Origin: Chloroflexota bacterium
GTDB lineage: Bacteria > Chloroflexota > Limnocylindria > Limnocylindrales > CSP1-4
DNA length: 47,308 bases
Assembly (NCBI GenBank): GCA_021785175.1
Contig: JAJYGH010000062.1
Span: 1 to 47,308, forward strand
Direction: 5' to 3'
The translations under genes were made by a program, and so were the position numbers. Shown here in pieces: positions 1-7,398 of this stretch (positions are counted from its first letter, which is position 1; every line of letters starts with the position of its first letter). The notes beneath the pieces were generated by a model. It worked only from the letters and a program-made list of their open reading frames with translations, made no database searches and had not been told where the DNA came from.

Positions 1-477
1 ACCCGATGCCGCTCCCTCCCCGGCCTCTCCCCGCGCGCGTTCGCGGCCCCATGCCAGCGCGTTGACCGTGAAGTCGCGCCGCTCGAGGTCGGCGCGCAGG
101 TCGTCGCCGAACGTCACCGCGTCGGGACGGCGATGATCGCCGTACCGGTGGTCGCGCCGGAACGTCGTGACCTCCACGATCTCGCCGCTCTCGACCGGCA
201 CCAGCACGGTCCCGAACCGGTTCTCGTAGTGGCTTCCCGGGAACAGCCGCTGGATGCGGTCCGGCCGGGCGTCAGTCGTCACGTCCCAGTCGCTCGGCTC
301 GAGCCCGAGCAGCGCGTCGCGGAGCGACCCGCCGACGACGTACGCCGCGTGGCCGGCCGACCAGAGGCGCTCGAGGAGGGCGAGCACCTGATCGGGGATC
401 TGTCCGGCGATCCAGTCGGGATCGTTGACGGCAAGCGGGGCGTCGGAGCGGCTGCCGGGCACGCGCGGGTCGGTCAT
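1..477 (-). CDS. cca: CCA-adding tRNA nucleotidyltransferase, N-terminal part (cut by window edge)
   Basis: The minus-strand frame is open from ATG at 477 to the window edge (159 codons). It shows the nucleotidyltransferase head of class II CCA-adding/poly(A) polymerases: GGSLRDALLG, then SDWDVTTDA with the two metal-binding aspartates, then RRDFTVNALAW. These enzymes add or repair the 3' CCA of tRNA in the cytoplasm. The helical C-terminal body lies outside the window, so CCA, A-adding or poly(A) activity cannot be told apart; CCA is the commonest case. A weak AGGCGG five bases before the ATG could be the ribosome site. An HNH endonuclease gene lies 58 bases upstream on the same strand and may be co-transcribed. 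Confidence 0.88.
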   Translation of the reverse strand, partial: MTDPRVPGSRSDAPLAVNDPDWIAGQIPDQVLALLERLWSAGHAAYVVGGSLRDALLGLEPSDWDVTTDARPDRIQRLFPGSHYENRFGTVLVPVESGEIVEVTTFRRDHRYGDHRRPDAVTFGDDLRADLERRDFTVNALAWGRERARGEAGEGAASG

Positions 478-535
478 GGGGACCGCCTGGGACGCGGCGG
501 GTCCGCGCCGGGAGCAGGGCATGGCATGGGCGTCG

Positions 536-1051
536 TCAGTCGTGCCCGAGGAAGAGGTAGGTGCGCCAGGCCGCGTTGCGGGGATCGGCGAGGTACGGGA
601 CGAACAGCGAGTAGACGTCGCTTCGCGGCTCGGCGGGCGCTCGGTGCAGCCGCATGTGCGCCTCCTCGGGCAGCTTGCCACCCTTCCGGTGGTTGCAGGG
701 CCGGCAGGCCGTGACGAGGTTCTCCCACGTGTGCTGCCCGCCCCGGTGCCGCGGGATCACGTGGTCCACCGTCAGGTCGCTGCCGTGGTGGCCGCAGTAC
801 TGACACGTGTGCCCGTCGCGCGCGAGGATCTCGCGGCGGGACAGCTTGACGCGGGGGCGGGGCCGGCGGATGCGGTACTGGAGGCGGATGACGCTCGGGG
901 CGCGGAAGGCGGTGCGGGGCGTCCTGATCTCGAGGTGGTCGTACTCGAGGACCTCGGCCTTCTCGCCGAACAGCAGGCGGAACGCGCGCCGCACGTCGCA
1001 CACGTTCAGCGGCTCGTAATCGGCGTTGAGGACGAGGACGTCGCTATCCAT
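536..1051 (-). CDS. HNH endonuclease family protein
   Basis: This is a 171-residue protein. Residues 83-121 form a zinc-stapled HNH module: Cys83/Cys86 (CQYC), Asp96-His97 (DHVIPRHRGG), Asn111 and Cys116/Cys119 followed by Asn120-His121 (CRPCNHRKGG). The preceding 75 residues (LNADYEPLNVCDVRRAF) are typical of the stand-alone HNH proteins found in Actinobacteria, Chloroflexi and cyanobacteria. The family cleaves DNA, but the role of these orphans is mostly unknown. An in-frame ATG eight codons upstream overlaps a TACGAT -10-like box (1079-1074), so the ATG at 1051, about 22 bases downstream, is preferred. A 20-bp near-palindrome lies between the two. No methylase partner is nearby, so a restriction role is not supported. 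Confidence 0.88.
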   Translation of the reverse strand: MDSDVLVLNADYEPLNVCDVRRAFRLLFGEKAEVLEYDHLEIRTPRTAFRAPSVIRLQYRIRRPRPRVKLSRREILARDGHTCQYCGHHGSDLTVDHVIPRHRGGQHTWENLVTACRPCNHRKGGKLPEEAHMRLHRAPAEPRSDVYSLFVPYLADPRNAAWRTYLFLGHD

Positions 1052-1071
1052 CCGGCAGTGGCACCTGCCGG
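1052..1071. promoter_or_regulatory. 20-bp near-palindrome at the HNH gene start
   Basis: The arms CCGGCA (1052-1057) and TGCCGG (1066-1071) are perfect and the whole element is 16/20 symmetric. It directly precedes the HNH ATG and lies just downstream of a minus-strand TACGAT (1079-1074), so it would cover the transcription start and the first 20 bases of the message. It could be an operator or an mRNA hairpin that masks the start. Confidence 0.35.
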
Positions 1072-1160
1072 CCATCGTAGCAGGAGGGCCGCTCGCGATC
1101 CGTGCCGCGGCCGGGCCCGCGCATCGCTTGCGTCTCGCCGGCCGGGCCCAGGCGATCCTC

Positions 1161-1213
1161 GTCCCTCCGTCCCTCCGTCCCTCCGTCCGCTCGCTCGCTC
1201 GTCCGTCCGTCCG
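1161..1213. repeat. Compound octamer/tetramer microsatellite
   Basis: Three perfect copies of GTCCCTCC (1161-1184) are followed by GTCC, three GCTC tetramers (1189-1200) and three GTCC tetramers (1201-1212). It occupies the gap between the HNH endonuclease and the downstream end of the hydratase gene. I see no gene in 1072-1242. Confidence 0.85.
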
Positions 1214-1242
1214 CCTCGTCGTCGCAGGCGCCGGCGGCTCCC

Positions 1243-2058
1243 CTACGATTCGACCTCGTCGTCGACCTGCCAGGCCGGCCTCCGGCGCTCGAGGAACGCG
1301 CGCAGCCCCTCCTGGCCCTCCGCGGCCACGCGCTGCGTCGCGATCCGGCGGGCCGTGTGCCAGCGGGTCGATGCGTGCGGCAGTCCGCGGACCTCGCGGA
1401 CGATCGCCTTCGCCGCCCGGACGGCCGTGGGGCCCGACGCGAGGATGTCGGCCACCGCCGCCTCGACAGCAGCGTCGAGCCCCGGCTCTCCCTCGACCAC
1501 CTCGTGCACAAGCCCGATCCGCGTCGCCCGGATCGCGTCGAAGCGCCTGCCGCCGGGAAACAGCGCCCGCGCGTGGGTCTCGCCGATCTTCGCGACGACG
1601 AACGGCGCGATGACCGACGGGAGGATCCCCAGCCGGGTCTCCGTGAAGCCGAACCGTGCGCCGGCCTCGGCGATCACGAGGTCGGAGACGGCGCACAGCC
1701 CCATGCCGCCCCCGAGCGCCGCGCCCTGGACGCGTGCGATGACCGGAACCGGGCAGCGGTCGATCGAATCGAGCATCTCCGACAGCGCCATCGCGTCGGC
1801 CTCGTTCTGCTCGCGGGTCAGTTCCGCCGAGGCACGCATCTCCGCGATGTCGGCACCGGCGCAGAAGACGTTTCCCGCGCCGGCGAGCACGACGACGCGC
1901 AGCGCAGCAGGCTTCTCCTTCGACAACTGGACGAACAGGCGGCGCAGGGCGTCGATGGTCGCGGCGTCGAGCGCGTTGCGGACCTCGGGCCGATCGAGGG
2001 TGATCCGGGCGACGGTGCCACCGCGCCCCGAGCGCTCCAGCCGGATTCCGTCGCTCAT
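1243..2058 (-). CDS. Enoyl-CoA hydratase/isomerase family protein (methylglutaconyl-CoA hydratase-like)
   Basis: A 271-residue crotonase-fold protein. The oxyanion-hole segments are FCAGADIAEM (about 65-74) and GAALGGGMGLCAVSD (about 112-126). The second catalytic-type glutamate is in FTETRLGI. The first glutamate of classical enoyl-CoA hydratases (GGGCE) is replaced by Gly. The pattern GGGxGL with TExRLGxxPxVIxPFV is that of LiuC/AUH-type 3-methylglutaconyl-CoA hydratases, so leucine or isoprenoid catabolism is a better guess than simple beta-oxidation. The ATG overlaps the stop of the upstream MOSC-GNAT gene (ATGA, 2055-2058), indicating translational coupling. No other leu/liu genes are nearby. 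Confidence 0.85.
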   Translation of the reverse strand: MSDGIRLERSGRGGTVARITLDRPEVRNALDAATIDALRRLFVQLSKEKPAALRVVVLAGAGNVFCAGADIAEMRASAELTREQNEADAMALSEMLDSIDRCPVPVIARVQGAALGGGMGLCAVSDLVIAEAGARFGFTETRLGILPSVIAPFVVAKIGETHARALFPGGRRFDAIRATRIGLVHEVVEGEPGLDAAVEAAVADILASGPTAVRAAKAIVREVRGLPHASTRWHTARRIATQRVAAEGQEGLRAFLERRRPAWQVDDEVES

Positions 2059-3440
2059 CGGGCGGTCTCCCCTCGGACGTCGGCCGGCTTCGCTCCGCCG
2101 GTCGCCGGCTCCGCCATGCGTGCCACTGAGCCGCGCTCCCATCGGTACGAGTGCAGCGTCCAGACCCGGTCGAGCCCCATCCGGCGCATGTTCCGCTCCG
2201 ACCGGCCGTCCTGCCGCGCCCACGCGGCAACCAGGTCGCATCCCATCTCGAGCGCGAGCCCGACGCGGGCCGCGATCAGCGCGGTGTGAACGCCGCGCCC
2301 GCGGCAGGCGGGAAGCACCGACCCTGGGCCGAGCGCCGCGCCCTGCCGATGCACGAACATCCCGGCCGCGCCGGCCGGCTGCCCGTCGATCTCGGCGAGG
2401 AACAGGTGCTGGCGGTGGTCGCGCGCGATCGCGGGAGCCGCGGCCAGCCACGCGTCGGCGGCGGGGCCCGTCAGTTCGAACCCGGCGAGGACCGCGCGCT
2501 CCCAGCGCAGTGCCTCGTCCGGCCCGATGCGGCGCACCCTCACCCCGGCCGGGACCCCGGCCGGCTCGCGCCACCGTTCGAGCGCCTCGCGGATCGACGC
2601 GGCGTCGCCCGCCAGGACGCTGCCGGTGCCCTCGGGTTCCGCGGCCGGCCAGGGCGGCTCGGCGAGGTCGAGCCACGCGACGGGCGTGTGGGCACGGAAG
2701 AACGCGAGGACGTCCGGCAGCAGGTGGCCCAGGTGCCGCAGGCCGAGCGCCGTGTTGAAGTTCGGATCGGGCACCGACGGCGTCGCGGCGAGGCACAGCT
2801 CCCCGTCGTCGAGCAGCCGGATGTCGACACCGCCCTCCGCCGCGGCCCGCCACTCGCCCAGGCGCGAGGCGCGCTCGAGCGCCTCGATCCTGTCGAGCAG
2901 CGCGAGCGTCCGCGCGTCCGATCCGGGGAGCGGCGGCAGGACGTGGACCGCGTCGCCCGGCCGCACCGTCCCCTCCGCCAGCACGCGGGCGTACAGGCGG
3001 GTGTCGCGTGGGTGCGTGCGGATCGAGATCCGGGCGATCCGGCCGTCCGTGAAGCTCCCCCGGATCGTGTCGCATGGGAGAGCGGGCGCCATGACCTCGA
3101 GCACGACCCCCTCGCCCACCGTGAGCCGGTCGCCGGTCGTCAACCGCCCGAGCTCGATGCCCTCCAGCGTCAGGTTCTCGCCCACCGACCCGGGGAAGAT
3201 GGGGTGACCGTCGGCGCGGACCCGGCCGATCGCCTCGACGGAGTAGAGGCACACGGCGCGGAACGGGCCGCCGTGGACGGTCCGATCGGTGTGCTCGTCC
3301 CCGTCCAGCCCGAGCCGGCCGACGCGGGCGAACGGGATGGGACGCTTCGGCACGCCTCCCGCCGACACGTTGATCTGCACGACCCGGCCCGGGCCATGCC
3401 CGTGCGGGCCCGTGTCCGTCGGGGCCGCGTCGATCTGCAT
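2055..3440 (-). CDS. MOSC domain-GNAT acetyltransferase fusion protein
   Basis: A 461-residue protein with two parts. The N-terminal 160 residues are a MOSC domain: VVQINVSAGGVPKRPI, DRTVHGGPFRAVCLYS, FPGSVGENLT and the conserved cysteine in PALPCDTIRGSF. MOSC proteins handle sulfur or molybdenum-cofactor chemistry (YiiM-like N-hydroxylated substrate reduction). The C-terminal 200 residues carry a GNAT-like acetyltransferase fold (FLAEIDGQPAGAAGMFV, LPACRGRGVHTALIAARV, RNMRRMGLDRV). The start at 3440 is chosen because a minus-strand TACGAT (3452-3447) ends six bases before it, as expected for a leaderless gene; an ATG eight codons upstream (3464) would lie before that box. It is coupled to the downstream hydratase. 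The acetyl acceptor is unknown. Confidence 0.85.
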   Translation of the reverse strand: MQIDAAPTDTGPHGHGPGRVVQINVSAGGVPKRPIPFARVGRLGLDGDEHTDRTVHGGPFRAVCLYSVEAIGRVRADGHPIFPGSVGENLTLEGIELGRLTTGDRLTVGEGVVLEVMAPALPCDTIRGSFTDGRIARISIRTHPRDTRLYARVLAEGTVRPGDAVHVLPPLPGSDARTLALLDRIEALERASRLGEWRAAAEGGVDIRLLDDGELCLAATPSVPDPNFNTALGLRHLGHLLPDVLAFFRAHTPVAWLDLAEPPWPAAEPEGTGSVLAGDAASIREALERWREPAGVPAGVRVRRIGPDEALRWERAVLAGFELTGPAADAWLAAAPAIARDHRQHLFLAEIDGQPAGAAGMFVHRQGAALGPGSVLPACRGRGVHTALIAARVGLALEMGCDLVAAWARQDGRSERNMRRMGLDRVWTLHSYRWERGSVARMAEPATGGAKPADVRGETAR

Positions 3441-3521
3441 CCGCGCATCGTACCGTCCGGCCATCCGGCGCCCGTGCCGCCGTCGCGCGCGGACGCGAGC
3501 CCGCGATCGGCGCTGCCGACG

Positions 3522-4409
3522 TCAGTCGGGACGCTCAGGCGCCGCCACGCTGCGGCGCGGCACGACCGCGAACGCGACGAGCAGCGCGCACCCGAGCGCC
3601 GCCGCCGACAGCCACTCCGATCGCGCTGTGGGGACGTTGCCGTCGCAGCCGGCGCCACCGATGACGGCGCTCCCGACCGATCCGTAGGTCTCCGACCACG
3701 TCGTGGCTCCAGCTGGTCGGCCGAGCTCGTCGGCGCGTGCCTCGCTGATGCGCTGGGCGGACCCGTTCGCCACCGTCCAGCACACCGTCGCGGTGTCGAT
3801 GAACGGCAACAGGAACGCGACGACCGCGAGCACCGCGACGAGCAGCGCGCCCAGCCCGGTGCGGACCGCACGTGCACGCGTCGGCTCCCGCTGCGCGAGG
3901 CGCACCAGAACAACCAGCGCGATCACGGTCGCGAGGAGCACGCACCCGATCAGCAGCGCCCAGAACGCGAGGAAGGCGCCGGCTGCCAGTGCGATCGCGA
4001 CGCCGGCGATGCCGATGGCGACAGCGGCAAGAACGGCGTTCGCGAGGCGCCGGCTCCCGTCGCTCGAGCCGGCGCGGAGCGCGCCTGCCCGGAGGAACAC
4101 CGCCGCGGGGAACAGCAGGACCAGCATCGCGATGCTGACCGGCCGTGCGACCACGGCGAGCGCCGCCAGCGCGGCCGCCACGAACAGCGCCGGCCTCCCG
4201 AACCGCGCCGCGATCGCGACCAGCGCCGGGAGCGCGAGCGCTGCGGGAAGCAGGAGCGCGCGCGGGACCACGGTCGGCTCGACGGGTGTCCCGGGTTGCC
4301 CGGCGGCACGCGACAGGCCGACGAGGAGCAGGGCAGCCATCCCGAGCTGGATCGCGACGGCCGCCGTGACCGCAGCGCCGTCGCGGCCTCTCTCCGCGTC
4401 CTCTTCCAC
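3522..4409 (-). CDS. Hypothetical multi-pass membrane protein
   Basis: A 295-residue protein of very hydrophobic Ala/Leu/Val-rich segments. About seven membrane spans are visible, with a soluble loop near residues 215-260 containing two cysteines (VCWTVANG and GAGCDGN). I recognise no family. The GTG at 4409 is chosen over GTG 4427 because GGAG (minus strand, 4419-4416) lies six bases before it. The gene is divergent from a GbsR/MarR-type regulator with only 33 bases between starts, so it is the obvious candidate target of that regulator. Confidence 0.7.
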   Translation of the reverse strand: MEEDAERGRDGAAVTAAVAIQLGMAALLLVGLSRAAGQPGTPVEPTVVPRALLLPAALALPALVAIAARFGRPALFVAAALAALAVVARPVSIAMLVLLFPAAVFLRAGALRAGSSDGSRRLANAVLAAVAIGIAGVAIALAAGAFLAFWALLIGCVLLATVIALVVLVRLAQREPTRARAVRTGLGALLVAVLAVVAFLLPFIDTATVCWTVANGSAQRISEARADELGRPAGATTWSETYGSVGSAVIGGAGCDGNVPTARSEWLSAAALGCALLVAFAVVPRRSVAAPERPD

Positions 4410-4411
4410 GC

Positions 4412-4468
4412 TATGCTCCAGTAGCACGTTGGAGCGTCAGGTATGGATCAACAACACGCTACTGTCAA
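4412..4468. promoter_or_regulatory. Overlapping divergent promoter/operator between membrane protein and GbsR-type regulator
   Basis: GCTCCA (4415-4420) and TGGAGC (4430-4435) form a perfect 6-bp inverted repeat. Each arm is also a Shine-Dalgarno, one per strand. A second dyad pairs CAGTAGCACGTT (4419-4430) with AACACGCTACTG (4453-4464), complementary at 10 of 12 positions. A minus-strand TTGACA (4468-4463) lies inside the first codons of the regulator gene. A plus-strand TATGCT (4412-4417) lies inside or next to the membrane gene start. The larger dyad is a plausible binding site for the regulator, giving autoregulation. Confidence 0.5.
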
Positions 4469-5423
4469 GTCGCAAGAATGGGCCACGTGGGACGAGCGTC
4501 GCAGGCCAGCGGACGCCGTCCCTCCGCGACCGTCGACGGCGCCGCTCTCCCCTCCGGAGATCGAAGCGCCCGCGCGCACCCGTCCGTCGACAGCGCCGGT
4601 CCACCGTGGCGGGACGGAGGAGCCGGCGCATCCGGGCTCGTCGACAGCCAGGTCGCTTCCCCATCCCCGCGCCGCCGCTGCTCCCCCCGCTGCCGTCGCG
4701 CCCGCCCAGCCGACGCCGGAGGGGCTGGCCGCCCTCGAAGCGATCCGTCGCCGCTTTGCGGACGCGTGGGGCACCGTCGGTCCGGACTGGGGGGTGGCAC
4801 CTGCGACGGCCCGGGTCCATGGCTACCTCCTCGTGCGTCGCTCACCGCTGACCGAATGGGAGATCCGGCGTGCGCTCGGGCTGAGCCACCGGGCGACGAG
4901 CCTGGCGCTCTCGGAATCCGAGGCCTGGGGCCTCGTCGAGCGCGTCGCCGAGCCGCGCCGGGTCGGGCGCCGGGGCCCCGCGGGGACCGCGTGGGTGGCG
5001 CTCGGTGACCACTGGCGCTGGTTCGGCAGGGTGGTCGAGCAGCGGCGGATGCGCGAAGGCGACCCCGCGGTCGCCGCGATCGCTGCGGCGACCGCGGCGG
5101 CGGAGCGGGCGGCGCGCGACCTTCCCGCGGACGTCGAACTGGCGGACCTGCGCGACTGGCTCGCGGACTTTCTCTCGTTCGTACGCACGTTCGACCGGGC
5201 GGCCTCGATCGTGTCGCGTGTCCCGCCCGGCACGCTCGAGCGGGGGATGCGGCTCCTCGGGGACATACCCGACGAGGAGGTGCTGCGCCTGCTCACGCTG
5301 CTCGACTCGGTCCCCGACGAGGACGTGCGGGGCCTGCTCCGCGTCGTGTCGGCGCTGCCGACGGCAGCTGCGGCGCGCGCGGCCCGTCTCGTGGCCCGTG
5401 CGCTGCAGCCGCTCGTGCGGTGA
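4443..5423 (+). CDS. GbsR/MarR-type winged-helix transcriptional regulator
   Basis: A 326-residue protein. Residues 1-85 are a Pro/Ala/Ser-rich low-complexity leader. Residues about 92-200 show the GbsR-family pattern: ADAWGTVGPDWGVAPATARVH, then LTEWEIRRALGLSHRATSLAL as the recognition helix-turn-helix, then WGLVERVAEPRRVGRRG as the wing. The C-terminal half (RDWLADFLSFVRTFDRA and two DEE-containing helices) is probably a dimer or ligand domain. GbsR proteins often regulate osmoprotectant or transport genes; the effector here is unknown. GGAG (4431-4434) eight bases before the ATG fixes the start. The stop is three bases from the convergent stop of the glycosylase gene. Confidence 0.82.
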   Translation: MDQQHATVKSQEWATWDERRRPADAVPPRPSTAPLSPPEIEAPARTRPSTAPVHRGGTEEPAHPGSSTARSLPHPRAAAAPPAAVAPAQPTPEGLAALEAIRRRFADAWGTVGPDWGVAPATARVHGYLLVRRSPLTEWEIRRALGLSHRATSLALSESEAWGLVERVAEPRRVGRRGPAGTAWVALGDHWRWFGRVVEQRRMREGDPAVAAIAAATAAAERAARDLPADVELADLRDWLADFLSFVRTFDRAASIVSRVPPGTLERGMRLLGDIPDEEVLRLLTLLDSVPDEDVRGLLRVVSALPTAAAARAARLVARALQPLVR

Positions 5424-5426
5424 CGC

Positions 5427-6245
5427 TCAGGAAACGGCGGATTCCTCGCTGCCCGCCGCCGTCGACGGCGCCAGGCCCGCGAGCTCACGGGCGCGGCCGA
5501 GCACGTCGTCGAGCATGACCGGGGTCAGCCGCCCGGTGAACGTGTTCTGCTGGCTCGGGTGGAAGCAGCCCAGGAGCGCGTACGGGCCGACCTGCGCGAG
5601 GGCGCCGTGGCCGAACGGCGGCCGTGGGCGGACCCGCTGCCCGAGGATGTCCAGCGTGCGGAGCACCCCGTCCCACCCGAACGCACCGAGCGCGACGACC
5701 ACGCGCACCTCCGGCAGGAGGCGCAGCTCGCGGACCAGGTAGGGCAGGCAATGGTCGCGCTCGGACGGCAGCGGCCGGTTGAGCGGCGGCGCGCACCGGA
5801 CGGCGGCCGCGACGTATGCGTCGCGCACGACCATGCCGTCATCGGCGGAGGTGGATGTCGGCTGGCTCGCGAGGCCGGCGCGGTACATCGCCGCGAACAG
5901 GACGTCGCCCGACCGATCGCCCGTGAACACGCGTCCCGTGCGGTTCCCGCCGTGGGCCGCGGGCGCGAGCCCGACGATCGCGATCCGGGCGAGCGGGTCG
6001 CCGTATCCGGGGACCGGCCGCGCCCAGTACGTCCGGTCACGGTAGCGCGCGACCTTCTCGCGTCCCACCTGCTCGCGCCAGGCCACCAGCCTGGGACACG
6101 CCCGGCAGACGACGATGTCCGCGGTCACGTCGTCGAGCGTGCGGTCCGCCGCGAGGTCGTCCGGGAGCGTCTCGTCCGGGGTGCGGATCTCGTGCGTCGG
6201 ATCGGCGTGCGGGCCGCGTTCGCTCGCGAGCGGAGTGTCGTCCAT
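5427..6245 (-). CDS. Uracil-DNA glycosylase, family 5 (UdgB type)
   Basis: A 272-residue base-excision repair enzyme. Motif 1 is GLAPAAHGGNRTGR, in which family 5 has Ala-rich residues in place of the Asn/Asp of other families. Motif 2 is GCFHPSQQNTFTGRL. Four cysteines expected to hold a 4Fe-4S cluster are present: CRACPRL near the N-terminus and the pair in VRCAPPLNRPLPSERDHCL. Family 5 enzymes remove uracil and some deaminated purines from DNA, which is relevant for a high-GC genome. The ATG at 6245 gives about 35 extra N-terminal residues containing a duplicated DDTP motif. A minus-strand GATTAT (6365-6360) is a possible -10, so the leader would be about 110 bases. Confidence 0.92.
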   Translation of the reverse strand: MDDTPLASERGPHADPTHEIRTPDETLPDDLAADRTLDDVTADIVVCRACPRLVAWREQVGREKVARYRDRTYWARPVPGYGDPLARIAIVGLAPAAHGGNRTGRVFTGDRSGDVLFAAMYRAGLASQPTSTSADDGMVVRDAYVAAAVRCAPPLNRPLPSERDHCLPYLVRELRLLPEVRVVVALGAFGWDGVLRTLDILGQRVRPRPPFGHGALAQVGPYALLGCFHPSQQNTFTGRLTPVMLDDVLGRARELAGLAPSTAAGSEESAVS

Positions 6246-6358
6246 GCGGGGAGTGTCGTCGATCGCGCTCGCGGGTGCGCCGCCTCGCCGCCGGACGGAT
6301 GCGACGCGACCGCATGGTGAGCCGGAAACGGTCGTGGGTTCCCGGTGACGATTGATGC

Positions 6359-6420
6359 GATAATCGAACGGGTGGCGCCCCGTTCGTTCCGCCTGCGCGG
6401 TGAATCGACCAGCGCGATTC
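6359..6420 (+). promoter_or_regulatory. pdxS promoter and leader with two inverted repeats
   Basis: GATAAT (6359-6364) is a good -10; on the opposite strand the same bases read GATTAT, so it may fire both ways. Directly downstream is a perfect 8-bp inverted repeat (CGAACGGG 6365-6372, CCCGTTCG 6379-6386, 6-base loop), which would span the start of transcription. A second repeat follows: GAATCG 6402-6407 and CGATTC 6415-6420. The pdxS leader would be about 125 bases with no clear Shine-Dalgarno. The first dyad could be an operator and either could be an RNA hairpin. Confidence 0.5.
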
Positions 6421-6496
6421 CGCGACGGCCGCACAGACGACGCACGGCGATGGGCCGGCGGGTGCCACGGACATCTCCGAGGTCAACACCAGAGCA

Positions 6497-7384
6497 ATGA
6501 GCACCGAAACCTCCACCTGGGCCACCAAGAAGGGGCTCGCCCAGATGCTCAAAGGCGGCGTCATCATGGACGTCGTCACGGCCGAGCATGCCCGCATCGC
6601 CGAGGACGCCGGCGCGTGCGCCGTCATGGCGCTCGAGCGGGTCCCCGCCGACATCCGCGCCGCCGGCGGCGTCGCGCGCATGAGCGACCCCGCCCTCATC
6701 GAGGAGATCATGCACGCCGTCACGGTCCCGGTGATGGCGAAGGCGCGCATCGGGCACTTCGTCGAGGCCCAGATCCTCGAGGCGCTCGGTGTCGATTACA
6801 TCGACGAGTCGGAGGTGCTGACCCCGGCGGACGAGGCGTTCCACATCGACAAGCACCAGTTCAAGGTGCCGTTCGTCTGTGGTTGCCGCGATCTCGGCGA
6901 GGCGCTCCGCCGGATCGCCGAGGGGGCCGCGATGATCCGCACGAAGGGCGAGGCGGGGACCGGCAACATCGTCGAGGCCGTCCGCCACATCCGCGCCGTG
7001 CAGTCCGGCATCCGCGCGCTGGCCGCGAAACGCGAGGACGAGCTGTTCACGGCGGCCAAGGACCTTCAGGCGCCGTACGAGCTCGTGGCCGAGGTCGCGC
7101 GCACCGGCAAGCTGCCCGTCGTGAACTTCGTCGCGGGCGGGATCTCGACCCCGGCCGACGCGGCACTCGCGATGCAGCTGGGCGCCGAGGGTGTGTTCGT
7201 GGGGTCCGGCATCTTCAAGTCCGACGACCCGGCGCGGATGGCACGCGCGATCGTGCAGGCGACGACGCACTACGACGACCCGCGGATCCTCGCCGAGGTC
7301 TCCAAGGGCCTGGGCGCGCCCATGCGGGGGCTCGAACTGGCGACCATCGCGGAGGCCGACAGGCTGGCGGTCCGCGGCTGGTAG
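6497..7384 (+). CDS. pdxS: Pyridoxal 5'-phosphate synthase subunit PdxS
   Basis: A 295-residue (beta/alpha)8 synthase that builds PLP from ribose 5-phosphate, glyceraldehyde 3-phosphate and ammonia from PdxT. Diagnostic segments are [20 protein letters not shown], the lysine in [21 protein letters not shown], and the second active-site lysine in [24 protein letters not shown] and [11 protein letters not shown] form the phosphate site. Length and sequence are those of a normal PdxS. pdxT follows 14 bases downstream. This is the DXP-independent route to vitamin B6. Confidence 0.98.
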   Translation: MSTETSTWATKKGLAQMLKGGVIMDVVTAEHARIAEDAGACAVMALERVPADIRAAGGVARMSDPALIEEIMHAVTVPVMAKARIGHFVEAQILEALGVDYIDESEVLTPADEAFHIDKHQFKVPFVCGCRDLGEALRRIAEGAAMIRTKGEAGTGNIVEAVRHIRAVQSGIRALAAKREDELFTAAKDLQAPYELVAEVARTGKLPVVNFVAGGISTPADAALAMQLGAEGVFVGSGIFKSDDPARMARAIVQATTHYDDPRILAEVSKGLGAPMRGLELATIAEADRLAVRGW

Positions 7385-7398
7385 CCGGAGGGGGCCGG

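Noticed and set aside
536-1051. Part of a restriction-modification system
   Set aside because: No methyltransferase or specificity gene is nearby; the HNH family is commonly an orphan.
1052-1075. ATG 1075 as start of the HNH gene
   Set aside because: This ATG overlaps the TACGAT -10 and would precede the expected start of transcription.
425-2758. Long plus-strand open frame of 777 codons
   Set aside because: It runs antisense to the HNH, hydratase and MOSC-GNAT genes, has no family motif and is Arg/Pro/Ser-rich, as expected for a shadow in very GC-rich DNA.
3441-3464. ATG 3464 as start of the MOSC-GNAT gene
   Set aside because: It lies before the TACGAT box that fits a leaderless start at 3440.
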